Position numbers and translations under genes: made by a program
NCBI GenBank assembly: GCA_902806055.1
Contig: CADCVD010000030.1
Coordinates: 1-42,899, forward strand
Source: an uncultured Rubrobacteraceae bacterium
GTDB lineage: Bacteria > Actinomycetota > Rubrobacteria > Rubrobacterales > Rubrobacteraceae
DNA length: 42,899 nucleotides
Direction: 5' to 3'
The notes under the pieces: generated by a model
Seen by the model: the letters and a program-made list of their open reading frames with translations, nothing else
The model's database searches: none
What the model was told of the DNA's origin: nothing
Part shown: positions 17,925 through 24,548 of the stretch, in pieces
How the letters are laid out: the number at the start of each line of letters is the position of its first letter
Numbering within the stretch: position 1 is the first letter of the stretch

Positions 17925-18838
17925 TGCGGCTCTACCTCTTCCATCCCTACCGCGATCTCTATCTCCCCGTCCCGCACCGCTACCGGGAGTACCGCGAGCT
18001 TGCCTTCTTCATCGTCTTGACGCTTTCCGGTCCGCACGTCGTAGCGGCACCCGTGCCAGGGGCAGACCAGCGTCGAGTCTTCCAACCTCCCCAGGTGCAG
18101 CGCGAGGGCACTCCCCGGCGGACAACCGTTGCGGTAGGCATAGACCTCCCCGTCCAGGCGCACCAGAAGCAGGGCCGTACCCTCCGGCCGCAAGGCCCGG
18201 ATCTCCCCCGGTTCGAGGTCTTCCAAATAACCTACAGAGACCCAACGCGGACGGCGCAGCGGCTTTCTCCCAAGCTGTATAGGCTTATCGAGCGCAAGTG
18301 GAGGCGGCTCCTCCGCCACAAGCTCCCTGAAGCCCGGGAACCCCTCTCGCAGGGCCTCCTCGACCACCCGCGTTAGCGTCGTCGCCGTACCCGGACAACC
18401 CTCACAAGATCCCGAGAGCCGCACCCGGACCCGCCCCTCCTCCACCCCCAGGACCTCCAGCTTCCCCCCGTGGGACTTAAAATAGGGATAGACGCTCTCC
18501 AGCGCTCGCTCGACCTGCGTCCGTTCGTCCGCCTCCGGGAGGTCGTACATCTCGAGGAGTGTGCATACTACCGGGTCCTGCGATATCCGCTCGACGAGCC
18601 CGGAACCACCGAGGTCGGTGACGAGCTTCAGCAGTCGCCCCAGGGCCTGCCGGTGCAGGACGTCTATTCCCTCCAGGAGGGCCAGGACCTCCTCGCGCGT
18701 CCGCTCGTCCTCTATCCCCTCCATCCGTTCCAGACCGGTCCCCAACCACTCCAGCAGGTGCTGAAACTCGGGCGGGAGGCCCGAGGAGGCCGGCTGCGCG
18801 ACCTGCACCACCGGGATCTCTTTTTTCGAAGGAGCCAT
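17921..18838 (-). CDS. NifU C-domain plus Rieske-like protein of the hydrogenase operon
   Basis: A 305-residue two-domain protein. An N-terminal helical part (about 20-100) is followed by a NifU-type domain (about 107-172) with its C-E-G-C cluster cysteines at 145 and 148. A Rieske-like domain (about 200-300) follows. The latter has C239 and the second pair C259/H262 (C-P-W-H-G), but Pro replaces the first-pair histidine at 241, so a standard Rieske 2Fe-2S cluster is doubtful. Proteins of this type accompany actinobacterial-type (group 1h-like) hydrogenases and may act in electron transfer or cluster delivery. ATG at 18838 follows AAAGGTAG and the upstream stop; an extension to 18895 would overlap the previous gene. 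Confidence 0.85.
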   Translation of the reverse strand: MAPSKKEIPVVQVAQPASSGLPPEFQHLLEWLGTGLERMEGIEDERTREEVLALLEGIDVLHRQALGRLLKLVTDLGGSGLVERISQDPVVCTLLEMYDLPEADERTQVERALESVYPYFKSHGGKLEVLGVEEGRVRVRLSGSCEGCPGTATTLTRVVEEALREGFPGFRELVAEEPPPLALDKPIQLGRKPLRRPRWVSVGYLEDLEPGEIRALRPEGTALLLVRLDGEVYAYRNGCPPGSALALHLGRLEDSTLVCPWHGCRYDVRTGKRQDDEEGKLAVLPVAVRDGEIEIAVGMEEVEPH

Positions 18839-18842
18839 ACAG

Positions 18843-19226
18843 CTACCTTTCAACAACCTCGGGGGCGCAGTGGAGGCAGGCGTCACGCGGCACACCCTTG
18901 CAGGTTGGGCACTCCGGGCCGCAATCCCCGTGGGCCGTGCTCTGGAGGCCGGAGAACTCGTCGGCGAAGCGCCGGCCGCCCTCCTTTATGCCAAGCTCGC
19001 TCAACCGGTAGCGCCCGCCGGACTCTTCGAGGTAGCCATCTTCCACCAGAACCGCGAGCTGCTCCCGCAGAAGATCCTCATCCACGACCAGGAAGCTCTG
19101 TAGCATCTGGCCGTCGGTCTCCTCCCCAAAGCCCTCGCCTCGCATCCAGTACATCGCCTGCAGGATGTCGTCCCGGCAGCGCAGGGCGCTCAGCGGATCG
19201 GAGGTCCGCTCACCGTGCTCGCTCAT
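18843..19226 (-). CDS. Winged-helix-like protein with C-terminal cysteine cluster
   Basis: A 127-residue protein of unknown function. Residues 15-85 look like a winged helix: D-I-L-Q-A-M-Y-W-M, a second helix ending E-Q-L-A-V-L-V-E-D-G-Y-L-E, then a wing-like Y-R-L-S-E-L-G-I-K-E-G-G. The last 30 residues hold six cysteines, one in the linker (D-C-G) and then C-P-T-C and C-L-H-C with His nearby, suggesting a zinc or Fe-S site. It lies between the second protease and the NifU/Rieske-like gene with a four-base overlap upstream. A metal-sensing regulator or an assembly factor would fit, but neither is shown. It is not HypA, which begins M-H-E and has a different layout. Confidence 0.75.
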   Translation of the reverse strand: MSEHGERTSDPLSALRCRDDILQAMYWMRGEGFGEETDGQMLQSFLVVDEDLLREQLAVLVEDGYLEESGGRYRLSELGIKEGGRRFADEFSGLQSTAHGDCGPECPTCKGVPRDACLHCAPEVVER

Positions 19227-19747
19227 CCTTTGCGCACCTCCTTCCGGCCGTTACCAGAGTGCGGGGCGCCGGAGCGGACCTCGCGTTGTATCCACTCTAC
19301 GGCCTGCTTCAGCCGCTCCTCGCCCAAAACGCTCAGCTCCGTGTTCCACTCCTTCTCTACAGGCTCTAGTTCCACCACCGAGGTATCAGGAGGGAGAGCA
19401 CCGAAGTGCTGGGCGACGATGAGGAGGTTCTCCAGGCTTATGACCCCGGCTCCCGCCTCCAGGATGCGCTCTTGCACCAGGTCGAGGTCCAGTGTGTCAG
19501 AGATCCAGCCGTAAGTGGTTAGGGTCCCCGGCTCCCGCCCACGCTCGACGGCCCCAGCGAGGATGGCGCGCTCGAACCTCTTCCCCGGGCTCTCCTCGAA
19601 CCAGTCGAGGATGGCGAGGGGCCCGTAGCCGAAGTCCTCTACCCGGACCTCCTCCGGCCAGGTCATGCTCTGCAGCCGCTCCACAAGCTTCGGGCCGAAG
19701 GAGAGGTCGCCGAGGTATTGGTAGCCGACGCCGGCGATCAGAAGCAC
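19223..19747 (-). CDS. Second hydrogenase maturation protease-like protein (divergent M52)
   Basis: A 174-residue protein starting at GTG 19747, which overlaps the large-subunit stop (TAGTG). The N-terminus L-L-I-A-G-V-G-Y-Q-Y-L-G-D-L-S-F-G-P is clearly M52-like, and D-F-G-Y-G-P-L-A-I-L-D-W matches the second conserved region. However, the usual G-N after G-V-G is G-Y, and I do not see the normal metal histidine. It may be an inactive homologue acting as a chaperone, or a divergent active protease. Direct linkage to the large subunit gene suggests it works on that subunit. The frame is open a long way upstream, but only as an antisense-type shadow of the large-subunit gene. Confidence 0.8.
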   Translation of the reverse strand: MLLIAGVGYQYLGDLSFGPKLVERLQSMTWPEEVRVEDFGYGPLAILDWFEESPGKRFERAILAGAVERGREPGTLTTYGWISDTLDLDLVQERILEAGAGVISLENLLIVAQHFGALPPDTSVVELEPVEKEWNTELSVLGEERLKQAVEWIQREVRSGAPHSGNGRKEVRKG

Positions 19748-21636
19748 TAGTGCTCGGCCCCGCAGGCGCAGGTGTTGACCTCGCGCGTGACGACGCCCTC
19801 GTCTGTGTGGACGTGCGTAGTGCACGGCATGCAGGGGTCGAACGAGCGGATCGTCCGCTGGATATCTATCCCCTGGAAGCTCCCAGAGGGGCTGTTCTCC
19901 AGGATCGGGGTGTTCAGCACGGCCGTCTCGTACATCCCCGGCGTTCCCCAAGGGTCGCGCGGCGAGGCGTTGATAGTCGAGGGGGTGACGATCTGGTAGT
20001 TCGTGACCACCCCGTCCTCGATCATCATGTGGTGGCTGACGAAGCCGCGCCCGGCTCCCCAGAACCCAACCCCGAGCTGCTGGCCCTTCTGAGGGATCTT
20101 GAACGGGGTGCTTACCGCGTCCCGCCCTTGCTTCAAGAGCTCCATTCCCTGTCGCCAGACGTTCAGACCCACCAGCGCCGTGTAGGCCAGGCAGTAGGCC
20201 CGGCCCCGGTTGCGCTCGAAGGCGTTCCACACCTCGGGGACGTGCCACTCCAGCTCAAGCTCCGGCTCCTTGCCCTCGGGCAGGAGCATCTTGAGGCTGT
20301 GTCCTGTGGCCTCAATGTAGGGGTTCTCCGGCAGCAGCCGGGCCACGGCCGTGTTCCACATCCGGGCCGTGGCTTCGGCGTCCATCGGCATGCGATCCCA
20401 CCTCGGAGAGGTGGACCAGGTGTACTTCTCTCGCCAGTTCGGGGCCTGCGGCCGCGGCTTGGTCTCCTTGTTCCAGGGATGGTAGGGGCTCAAGGGAGCG
20501 CCCAGGGGATCCGTCTCGAACTTGTGGCCGTTCCAGCCCTCGTAGAAGGAGTGATCGATAAACTCCTCCATGCCGAGGTTGATGTTCTGGAGCTTCGTGG
20601 TTACAAGCTCCCCATTCACTATGACCCCCGGCGTGGCCCATCGCTTCTCGCCCCACTCGTTGCAGTTCTCGTAGGTCGCGTCGTAGGCCTCCGGGTCATC
20701 CCAGATTCCATTGTCTACAAGGTTCGCCGCCGTGCGCCCCACCTCCTTATAGCGAGGGTCGGCGTCGTAGAAGAAGTCGACGATATCATCGTAGATCGCC
20801 GCGGCCTTCTTGGAGTAGTCGAAAAACTGCTGCAGCCTCAGGTACATCTCGTTCATGGTCGAGATCGTCACCGTCGCGCTCACGCCCCCCGGCGCCAGGG
20901 TCTGCGGGTGGGGGAACTTGCCGCCTATTAGGACGTACGCCTCTTTGGAGACGCGGGTCATGTGCAGCGCCTCCAGGTACAGAGAGCCGGAGAGCGCGTT
21001 CATGTCGCGCATGATCCCGCCGAGGGTGGCGTAACCGTGGATGTTGGCGTGCGGCGCCTCGGTCCTCTCCGCCTGTTCCCACAGCTCGGGGTTGGTCTTG
21101 CGGATAACGTTCTCCGAGAAGTCCGGCCCCGTCAGCATAAACAGGTGCAACGGCAAGTCGAGAAGAAACTCGAAGACCGAGAGCAAGTTACGCAGAACGA
21201 TCCCCATCGGCGGCGGCTTTACGCCGATGGCCATCTCCGTGGCCAGCGACGAGGTCCCGGAGTGCGTGTTGCCGCACACTCCGCAGGCCCGGCTGGTAAT
21301 GTAGATTGCGTCGCGCGGGTCGCGGCCCATCATGATGATCTCGTACCCGCGAAACAGGGTAGCAACCGAGCGGCTCTCCAGGACCTTCCGCTCCTCTAAA
21401 TCCACGACGCTGTGGAACGCCAGAGCCCCGGCCACCCTCGTTATGGGGTCGAAGTTCTTCTGCTCGATGTGCCCGTTGCGGGCGAGAAGGTCCTCGATCT
21501 GATCCCGCGTCAGGGTACGTACCGCGCTACCGTTCAGGTCCGGGCTCCGCTCCGTGCTGTACGGGTCACGGACGTCCTCTCTCAGGTAGGCTCGACCCCC
21601 TTCGTCGAACTCTACCGGCAGATTCTTAAAGCACAC
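19747..21636 (-). CDS. hhyL: [NiFe]-hydrogenase large subunit (group 1h-like, HhyL)
   Basis: The 629-residue catalytic subunit of an uptake hydrogenase. The nickel ligands are C118/C121 in the L1 motif C-G-V-C-G-N-T-H and C602/C605 in the L2 motif D-P-C-M-P-C-T-T-H. Residues after His608 form a 21-residue tail that a maturation protease should remove; the tail holds C-A-C-G. Start is GTG at 21636 behind an excellent AGGAGGAG site. It pairs with the small subunit at 23197-24546, but five small genes lie between them. Overall length and motifs recall the high-affinity actinobacterial H2-scavenging enzymes. Exact HydDB group (1h or a sister group such as 1l) needs classification. Confidence 0.95.
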   Translation of the reverse strand: MCFKNLPVEFDEGGRAYLREDVRDPYSTERSPDLNGSAVRTLTRDQIEDLLARNGHIEQKNFDPITRVAGALAFHSVVDLEERKVLESRSVATLFRGYEIIMMGRDPRDAIYITSRACGVCGNTHSGTSSLATEMAIGVKPPPMGIVLRNLLSVFEFLLDLPLHLFMLTGPDFSENVIRKTNPELWEQAERTEAPHANIHGYATLGGIMRDMNALSGSLYLEALHMTRVSKEAYVLIGGKFPHPQTLAPGGVSATVTISTMNEMYLRLQQFFDYSKKAAAIYDDIVDFFYDADPRYKEVGRTAANLVDNGIWDDPEAYDATYENCNEWGEKRWATPGVIVNGELVTTKLQNINLGMEEFIDHSFYEGWNGHKFETDPLGAPLSPYHPWNKETKPRPQAPNWREKYTWSTSPRWDRMPMDAEATARMWNTAVARLLPENPYIEATGHSLKMLLPEGKEPELELEWHVPEVWNAFERNRGRAYCLAYTALVGLNVWRQGMELLKQGRDAVSTPFKIPQKGQQLGVGFWGAGRGFVSHHMMIEDGVVTNYQIVTPSTINASPRDPWGTPGMYETAVLNTPILENSPSGSFQGIDIQRTIRSFDPCMPCTTHVHTDEGVVTREVNTCACGAEH

Positions 21637-21650
21637 GCTTTAGTCTCCTC

Positions 21651-21920
21651 CTAATCCCGTTCCAGTACCCGGCCCACACCCTCCAGGTGCCGGTCGGTCC
21701 CCCGCAGATCGTCCCTTAGCGCGCGCAGCGCCCCGTTTATGGTGCTCAGGTGCTCCGGCAGCGGCCTCGCGTGCCCCTGGATGGCCTGCAAGCCTCCGGC
21801 GAGCTTCGCCAGGTGCCGGTTCGCCCGCCACAGGTACAACGCTATCCCCACGAGGTAGACCACCAGCACCAGCACTACCAGCGCGACCGCGACAAGCGTC
21901 AGGATCGTCAGAATGCTCAC
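21651..21920 (-). CDS. Small single-span membrane protein, type B (B2), between hydrogenase subunits
   Basis: An 89-residue protein with one strongly hydrophobic N-terminal helix (about residues 5-30, ending Y-L-W-R) and a charged helical tail likely to form a coiled coil. It matches the type B protein at 22229-22543 in the Y-L-V segment, P-x-x-x-x-L-x, and the D-x-H-L-x-G run near the C-terminus. Function is unknown. Its start overlaps the preceding gene as ATGA, and it ends 14 bases before the large subunit start, so it is made with the hydrogenase. The short non-membrane part suits an anchor or assembly role. Confidence 0.8.
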   Translation of the reverse strand: MSILTILTLVAVALVVLVLVVYLVGIALYLWRANRHLAKLAGGLQAIQGHARPLPEHLSTINGALRALRDDLRGTDRHLEGVGRVLERD

Positions 21921-22225
21921 TCCGTTCTCCTCCCCGCCCGGGCCGCCAACGCTCCCTCGATGGTGCCGGTATGCTCCTCAATGGCCCGCGCCGTCTCGAG
22001 TATCCCCGTCGCCGTGGTGATGGTCCCCTCCAGGGCCACGATGTTCTCCGTGTTTCCGGCTATCCCGAGGCCCGCCTCGAGCGCGCGCGCCGAGTAGCGC
22101 TCTATCTGGCGCGCGGCCATGAGGGTCCGATGCAAGAGATAGACGGCCAGAGGCAGGACGACGACCACCGCGACGATGAGGGTGGCCCACCAGATCACGT
22201 ACACAGCCGTAGGTATCTCTACCAT
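21917..22225 (-). CDS. Small single-span membrane protein, type A (A3)
   Basis: A 102-residue protein with an N-terminal transmembrane helix (about 8-32, opening Y-V-I-W-W) followed by a helical domain with A-A-R-Q-I-E-R, G-I-A-G-N-T and G-I-L-E-T-A-R-A-I-E-E. These blocks recur in the two other type A proteins at 22584-22886 and 22883-23194, so the three are tandem paralogues. The short N-terminus before the helix and the basic residues right after it suggest an N-out, C-in topology, placing the coiled coil in the cytoplasm. No cysteines. It overlaps the type B2 gene by four bases. Confidence 0.8.
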   Translation of the reverse strand: MVEIPTAVYVIWWATLIVAVVVVLPLAVYLLHRTLMAARQIERYSARALEAGLGIAGNTENIVALEGTITTATGILETARAIEEHTGTIEGALAARAGRRTE

Positions 22226-22228
22226 TAC

Positions 22229-22543
22229 CTACCCCCTCTCCTGCTGGCCGACGGCCTCGATAGTCCCTGCCAGATGACCGTCTATGCTCCGCAACCCCTC
22301 AGCCGCTCTACCGAGGCTCTCGTTGAGCCGGGTCACCTCCGGACCCAAATGGTCCGTCTGCCGCTCTATGGCCCTGACGCCGAAGGCTATCTTGGAGAGG
22401 TAGCTCGACCGGTTGCTGTATCCTCTCGGCGTCTCTCCCCCGATGCTGTCGAGGACCTCTATTATCTTGACCAGGTAGAAGACCAGCGCCCCGAAGAGTG
22501 TCACCACCGCGAGCGCAGAGAGCGCCGTCAAGAGCACGAACAT
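22229..22543 (-). CDS. Small single-span membrane protein, type B (B1)
   Basis: A 104-residue protein with an N-terminal membrane helix (about 4-26) and a long amphipathic tail: Y-L-S-K-I-A-F-G-V-R-A-I, L-G-P-E-V-T-R-L-N-E-S-L, then G-L-R-S-I-D-G-H-L-A-G-T. The tail aligns by eye with the 89-residue type B2 protein. A loop of about 18 residues after the helix (G-G-E-T-P-R-G-Y-S-N) is an insertion relative to B2. The ribosome site AAGGGGG stands before the ATG. Upstream lies the only sizeable gap in this gene series (40 bases), which contains a perfect hairpin. Function unknown; no enzyme motif is visible. Confidence 0.8.
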   Translation of the reverse strand: MFVLLTALSALAVVTLFGALVFYLVKIIEVLDSIGGETPRGYSNRSSYLSKIAFGVRAIERQTDHLGPEVTRLNESLGRAAEGLRSIDGHLAGTIEAVGQQERG

Positions 22544-22558
22544 TTCACATACCCCCTT

Positions 22559-22574
22559 GTCCTCGACCGAGGAC
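22559..22574 (-). other. Perfect hairpin after the A2 UGA codon; candidate SECIS
   Basis: On the transcript, GUCCUC pairs with GAGGAC around a GGUC loop, a perfect 6-bp stem. The loop starts 16 nt after the UGA at 22586-22584, the same spacing as in the CooC-like gene, and begins with G, as bacterial SECIS loops do. It is not followed by a U-run (AAGGGGGUA follows), so a Rho-independent terminator is unlikely. Alternatives are an RNA stability element between genes or a structure affecting translation of B1, whose ribosome site begins right after the stem. Confidence 0.45.
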
Positions 22575-22583
22575 GCAGCGCGG

Positions 22584-22886
22584 TCACCCGGGGCAGTCCA
22601 GGGCGTGCTCCTCGATCCGGGCCGTGGCCCCGTCGATACCCGAGGCGCTCTCCAGGATGCCGCCTACCAGCCGGTTCGTCCGGTTCAGGAGAGGAATGTG
22701 GACCGTATTGTTAGCTATCCTCTGCCCCACGGTCCAAATGTCCGCGGCTGCTCCCTCTATCTGCCGGGCGGTGCGCACGATGAGGGTGAGCAGTACCGCA
22801 ACGACCACTATCACTACCACCCCGATACCCAAAGAGATCCACCAGACCGTGTAGGCCGCCCCTTCGCTGACCAGTGCAAGATTCAT
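22584..22886 (-). CDS. Small single-span membrane protein, type A (A2); possible selenoprotein extension
   Basis: A 100-residue type A protein: membrane helix at about 12-36 after Y-T-V-W-W, then T-A-R-Q-I-E, R-I-A-N-N-T-V, N-R-T-N-R-L-V-G-G-I-L-E and an ending D-C-P-G. The stop codon is UGA. If it were read as selenocysteine the protein would continue for 13 residues as U-P-R-C-V-L-G and so on, to a second UGA at 22547-22545, giving C-P-G-U-P-R-C. A perfect hairpin lies 15 nt downstream (see 22559-22574). With two better-supported selenoproteins in the window this deserves testing, but ending at 22584 remains the default reading. The start overlaps A1 by four bases. Confidence 0.75.
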   Translation of the reverse strand: MNLALVSEGAAYTVWWISLGIGVVVIVVVAVLLTLIVRTARQIEGAAADIWTVGQRIANNTVHIPLLNRTNRLVGGILESASGIDGATARIEEHALDCPG

Positions 22887-23194
22887 GACCCTCTAACCTC
22901 CTGCGCTCGGCGCCCTCTCTCCGGCAGAGTTCCGGCTATATGTCCCCCGCGTTCCTCGATGCTCTCCGCGGTCGCGAGGATCTCCTCGGCCGTCCGGTTG
23001 GTCTCGTCCAGCTCCCAGATGACTTTTGTGTCTTCCGCTATAGCCTCCGCCGCTTCGAGCGCTTTCCGGGCGTTGCCCAGGATGCGCCGGGCCACGAGCA
23101 GGATGGCTATGAGCAGGGCCGCGGCGAGGAGCACCACGACCCCCGCCACCGCGAGGCTCCAGTACCAGATCGTGTACAGTTCCGTGTCCGGCAT
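22883..23194 (-). CDS. Small single-span membrane protein, type A (A1)
   Basis: A 103-residue protein with membrane helix at about 8-34 after Y-T-I-W-Y-W, then L-V-A-R-R-I-L, A-I-A-E-D-T-K-V, E-T-N-R-T-A-E-E-I-L-A-T-A-E-S-I-E-E. It is the first of the three type A paralogues. ATG at 23194 is preceded by GAGAGAAGG and lies two bases after the small subunit stop; the longer frame reaching 23317 would lie inside the small subunit gene and is rejected. The run of small membrane proteins thus begins immediately after the small subunit, suggesting stoichiometric synthesis with it. Function unknown. Confidence 0.8.
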   Translation of the reverse strand: MPDTELYTIWYWSLAVAGVVVLLAAALLIAILLVARRILGNARKALEAAEAIAEDTKVIWELDETNRTAEEILATAESIEERGGHIAGTLPERGRRAQEVRGS

Positions 23195-23196
23195 GC

Positions 23197-24546
23197 TTAC
23201 CTTCTCTCCCAGGTCTCGTCCACGTCCTCGCGAGCCCGCCCCTCGCTCTCGGCCGCGCCGCTGACGTCGTGGGGAGCCTGCATGTTTCGGGCCCGCGGCG
23301 GCATGTCCGTGTGCCACCTGTCCGAGTCGTCCCGCCCGGGCTTCTTCTTATCGCCGGAGAACTGCAGCTTCTGGTAGAAGAACTTGACCGCCTTCTTCAG
23401 GGGGCCGGGGTTCTCCGGCTCGCCCCATCCAGAAGGCACCTCCCCGCCGTAGAGCTCGTCCCAGCGGACCTCCCGGTTGGCGTTGTGGTTGCTCAGGGCC
23501 CGGAGACGCCGGATCCCGAACCCCACGGTACGCGAGGCGGCGCTTGAGACGGCGGAGCCAGGCGGGGCCTCATAGAACGGGGCGAACTTGTCCGGGAACC
23601 CCGGCATGGTGCATCCGATACACGGCCCGCCGGATGCCATGCAGCCGCCCATGTGAGACTGGAACCCTCGGGAGACGATGTTGCAGTTCACCACCGGACC
23701 CCAGCAGCCGATCTCTACCAGGCACTCCTTGTCGCCGTACTCCTTGGCGAAGACCCCCTCCTCGTAGTAACCGGCCCGCGTGCAGCCGCGGTGAACGGTC
23801 TCGGAGAACAGCCAGGCTGGACGCCCGAGCTCATCGAACTCCGGCAGCGGCCCCATACCCTGCAAGAAGAGCAGAATCGCCGCTACCGTCTCCGTAAAGT
23901 TGTCCCCTATAGGGGGGCAACCGGGGACGTTGATGACCGGCAGCCCCAGAGCGCTGCGGTAGTTCTTACCGAGGAAGTCCATCGTGCTCATCGATCCGGT
24001 CGGGTTCCCCGCCGCCGCCGGGATGCCGCCCCAGGTAGCGCAGGTGCCGATCGCGATGACCGCCGCCGCCCCCGGCGCCATCTGCGCCAGCCGGTCGGCG
24101 GTCGGCATAGGCTTCCCCGCCTCCCCGGTCTCTCCCTCGATGGCAGACAGACCCATAGCCGAGAAGTAGCCGTCGGTCTCGGCGGCAATGCGCTCGTCCG
24201 CGATCGAGCCCTCGTAAATGCACACGTATGGGGCGTCCAACTCGCCTCTGGCCGCCAGCTCGTAAGCGTGGGTGAAGTCCTCTCCCACCTCCATCGAGAG
24301 CACCGGGTGGTGCAGGATGACCTTTGGGAGCCCGGGTATGATCCCGGTCATCAGGTCCTCTACCTTGGGATTCGTGGCCCCGGTCGCGGCGATGCTGCAC
24401 CCGTCGCAACTCATCCCCGCCAGCCAGAAGGCGTGCACCACCTTGACCGGCCCCTCCGGGGCCCTGTTCCTCTTGGCCTCCGGCTCAAGGAGCCGCCCCG
24501 ACGCATCATCCACGATGCCAGTAGTAGGCGGTGCGTCAATCGTCAT
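23197..24546 (-). CDS. hhyS: [NiFe]-hydrogenase small subunit (group 1h-like, HhyS)
   Basis: A 449-residue electron-transfer subunit with three Fe-S sites. Proximal cluster cysteines are C47, C50, C169 and C210 (S-C-D-G-C-S, G-T-C-A-T-W-G-G, V-P-G-C-P-P). The distal and medial region has H252, C255, C281, C288, C302, C309 and C312. No twin-arginine signal is present, so the enzyme is expected to stay in the cytoplasm, as group 1h enzymes do. Unusual points are a hydrophilic N-terminal extension of about 30 residues, a C-terminal tail of roughly 60 charged residues, and Cys50 where I recall Asp in the described actinobacterial-type enzyme. The ATG follows the CooC-like gene by two bases. Confidence 0.95.
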   Translation of the reverse strand: MTIDAPPTTGIVDDASGRLLEPEAKRNRAPEGPVKVVHAFWLAGMSCDGCSIAATGATNPKVEDLMTGIIPGLPKVILHHPVLSMEVGEDFTHAYELAARGELDAPYVCIYEGSIADERIAAETDGYFSAMGLSAIEGETGEAGKPMPTADRLAQMAPGAAAVIAIGTCATWGGIPAAAGNPTGSMSTMDFLGKNYRSALGLPVINVPGCPPIGDNFTETVAAILLFLQGMGPLPEFDELGRPAWLFSETVHRGCTRAGYYEEGVFAKEYGDKECLVEIGCWGPVVNCNIVSRGFQSHMGGCMASGGPCIGCTMPGFPDKFAPFYEAPPGSAVSSAASRTVGFGIRRLRALSNHNANREVRWDELYGGEVPSGWGEPENPGPLKKAVKFFYQKLQFSGDKKKPGRDDSDRWHTDMPPRARNMQAPHDVSGAAESEGRAREDVDETWERR

Positions 24547-24548
24547 GT

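Noticed and set aside
19748-20248. Long upstream extension of the second maturation protease
   Set aside because: It overlaps the large subunit gene in another frame and has arginine-rich shadow-ORF composition.
19492-20931. Long plus-strand open frame of 479 codons opposite hhyL
   Set aside because: It is an antisense shadow of the large subunit gene, with biased composition and no homology visible.
22559-22574. Rho-independent terminator between A2 and B1
   Set aside because: The stem is followed by AAGGGGGUA and not by a U-run, and genes on both sides belong to one operon.
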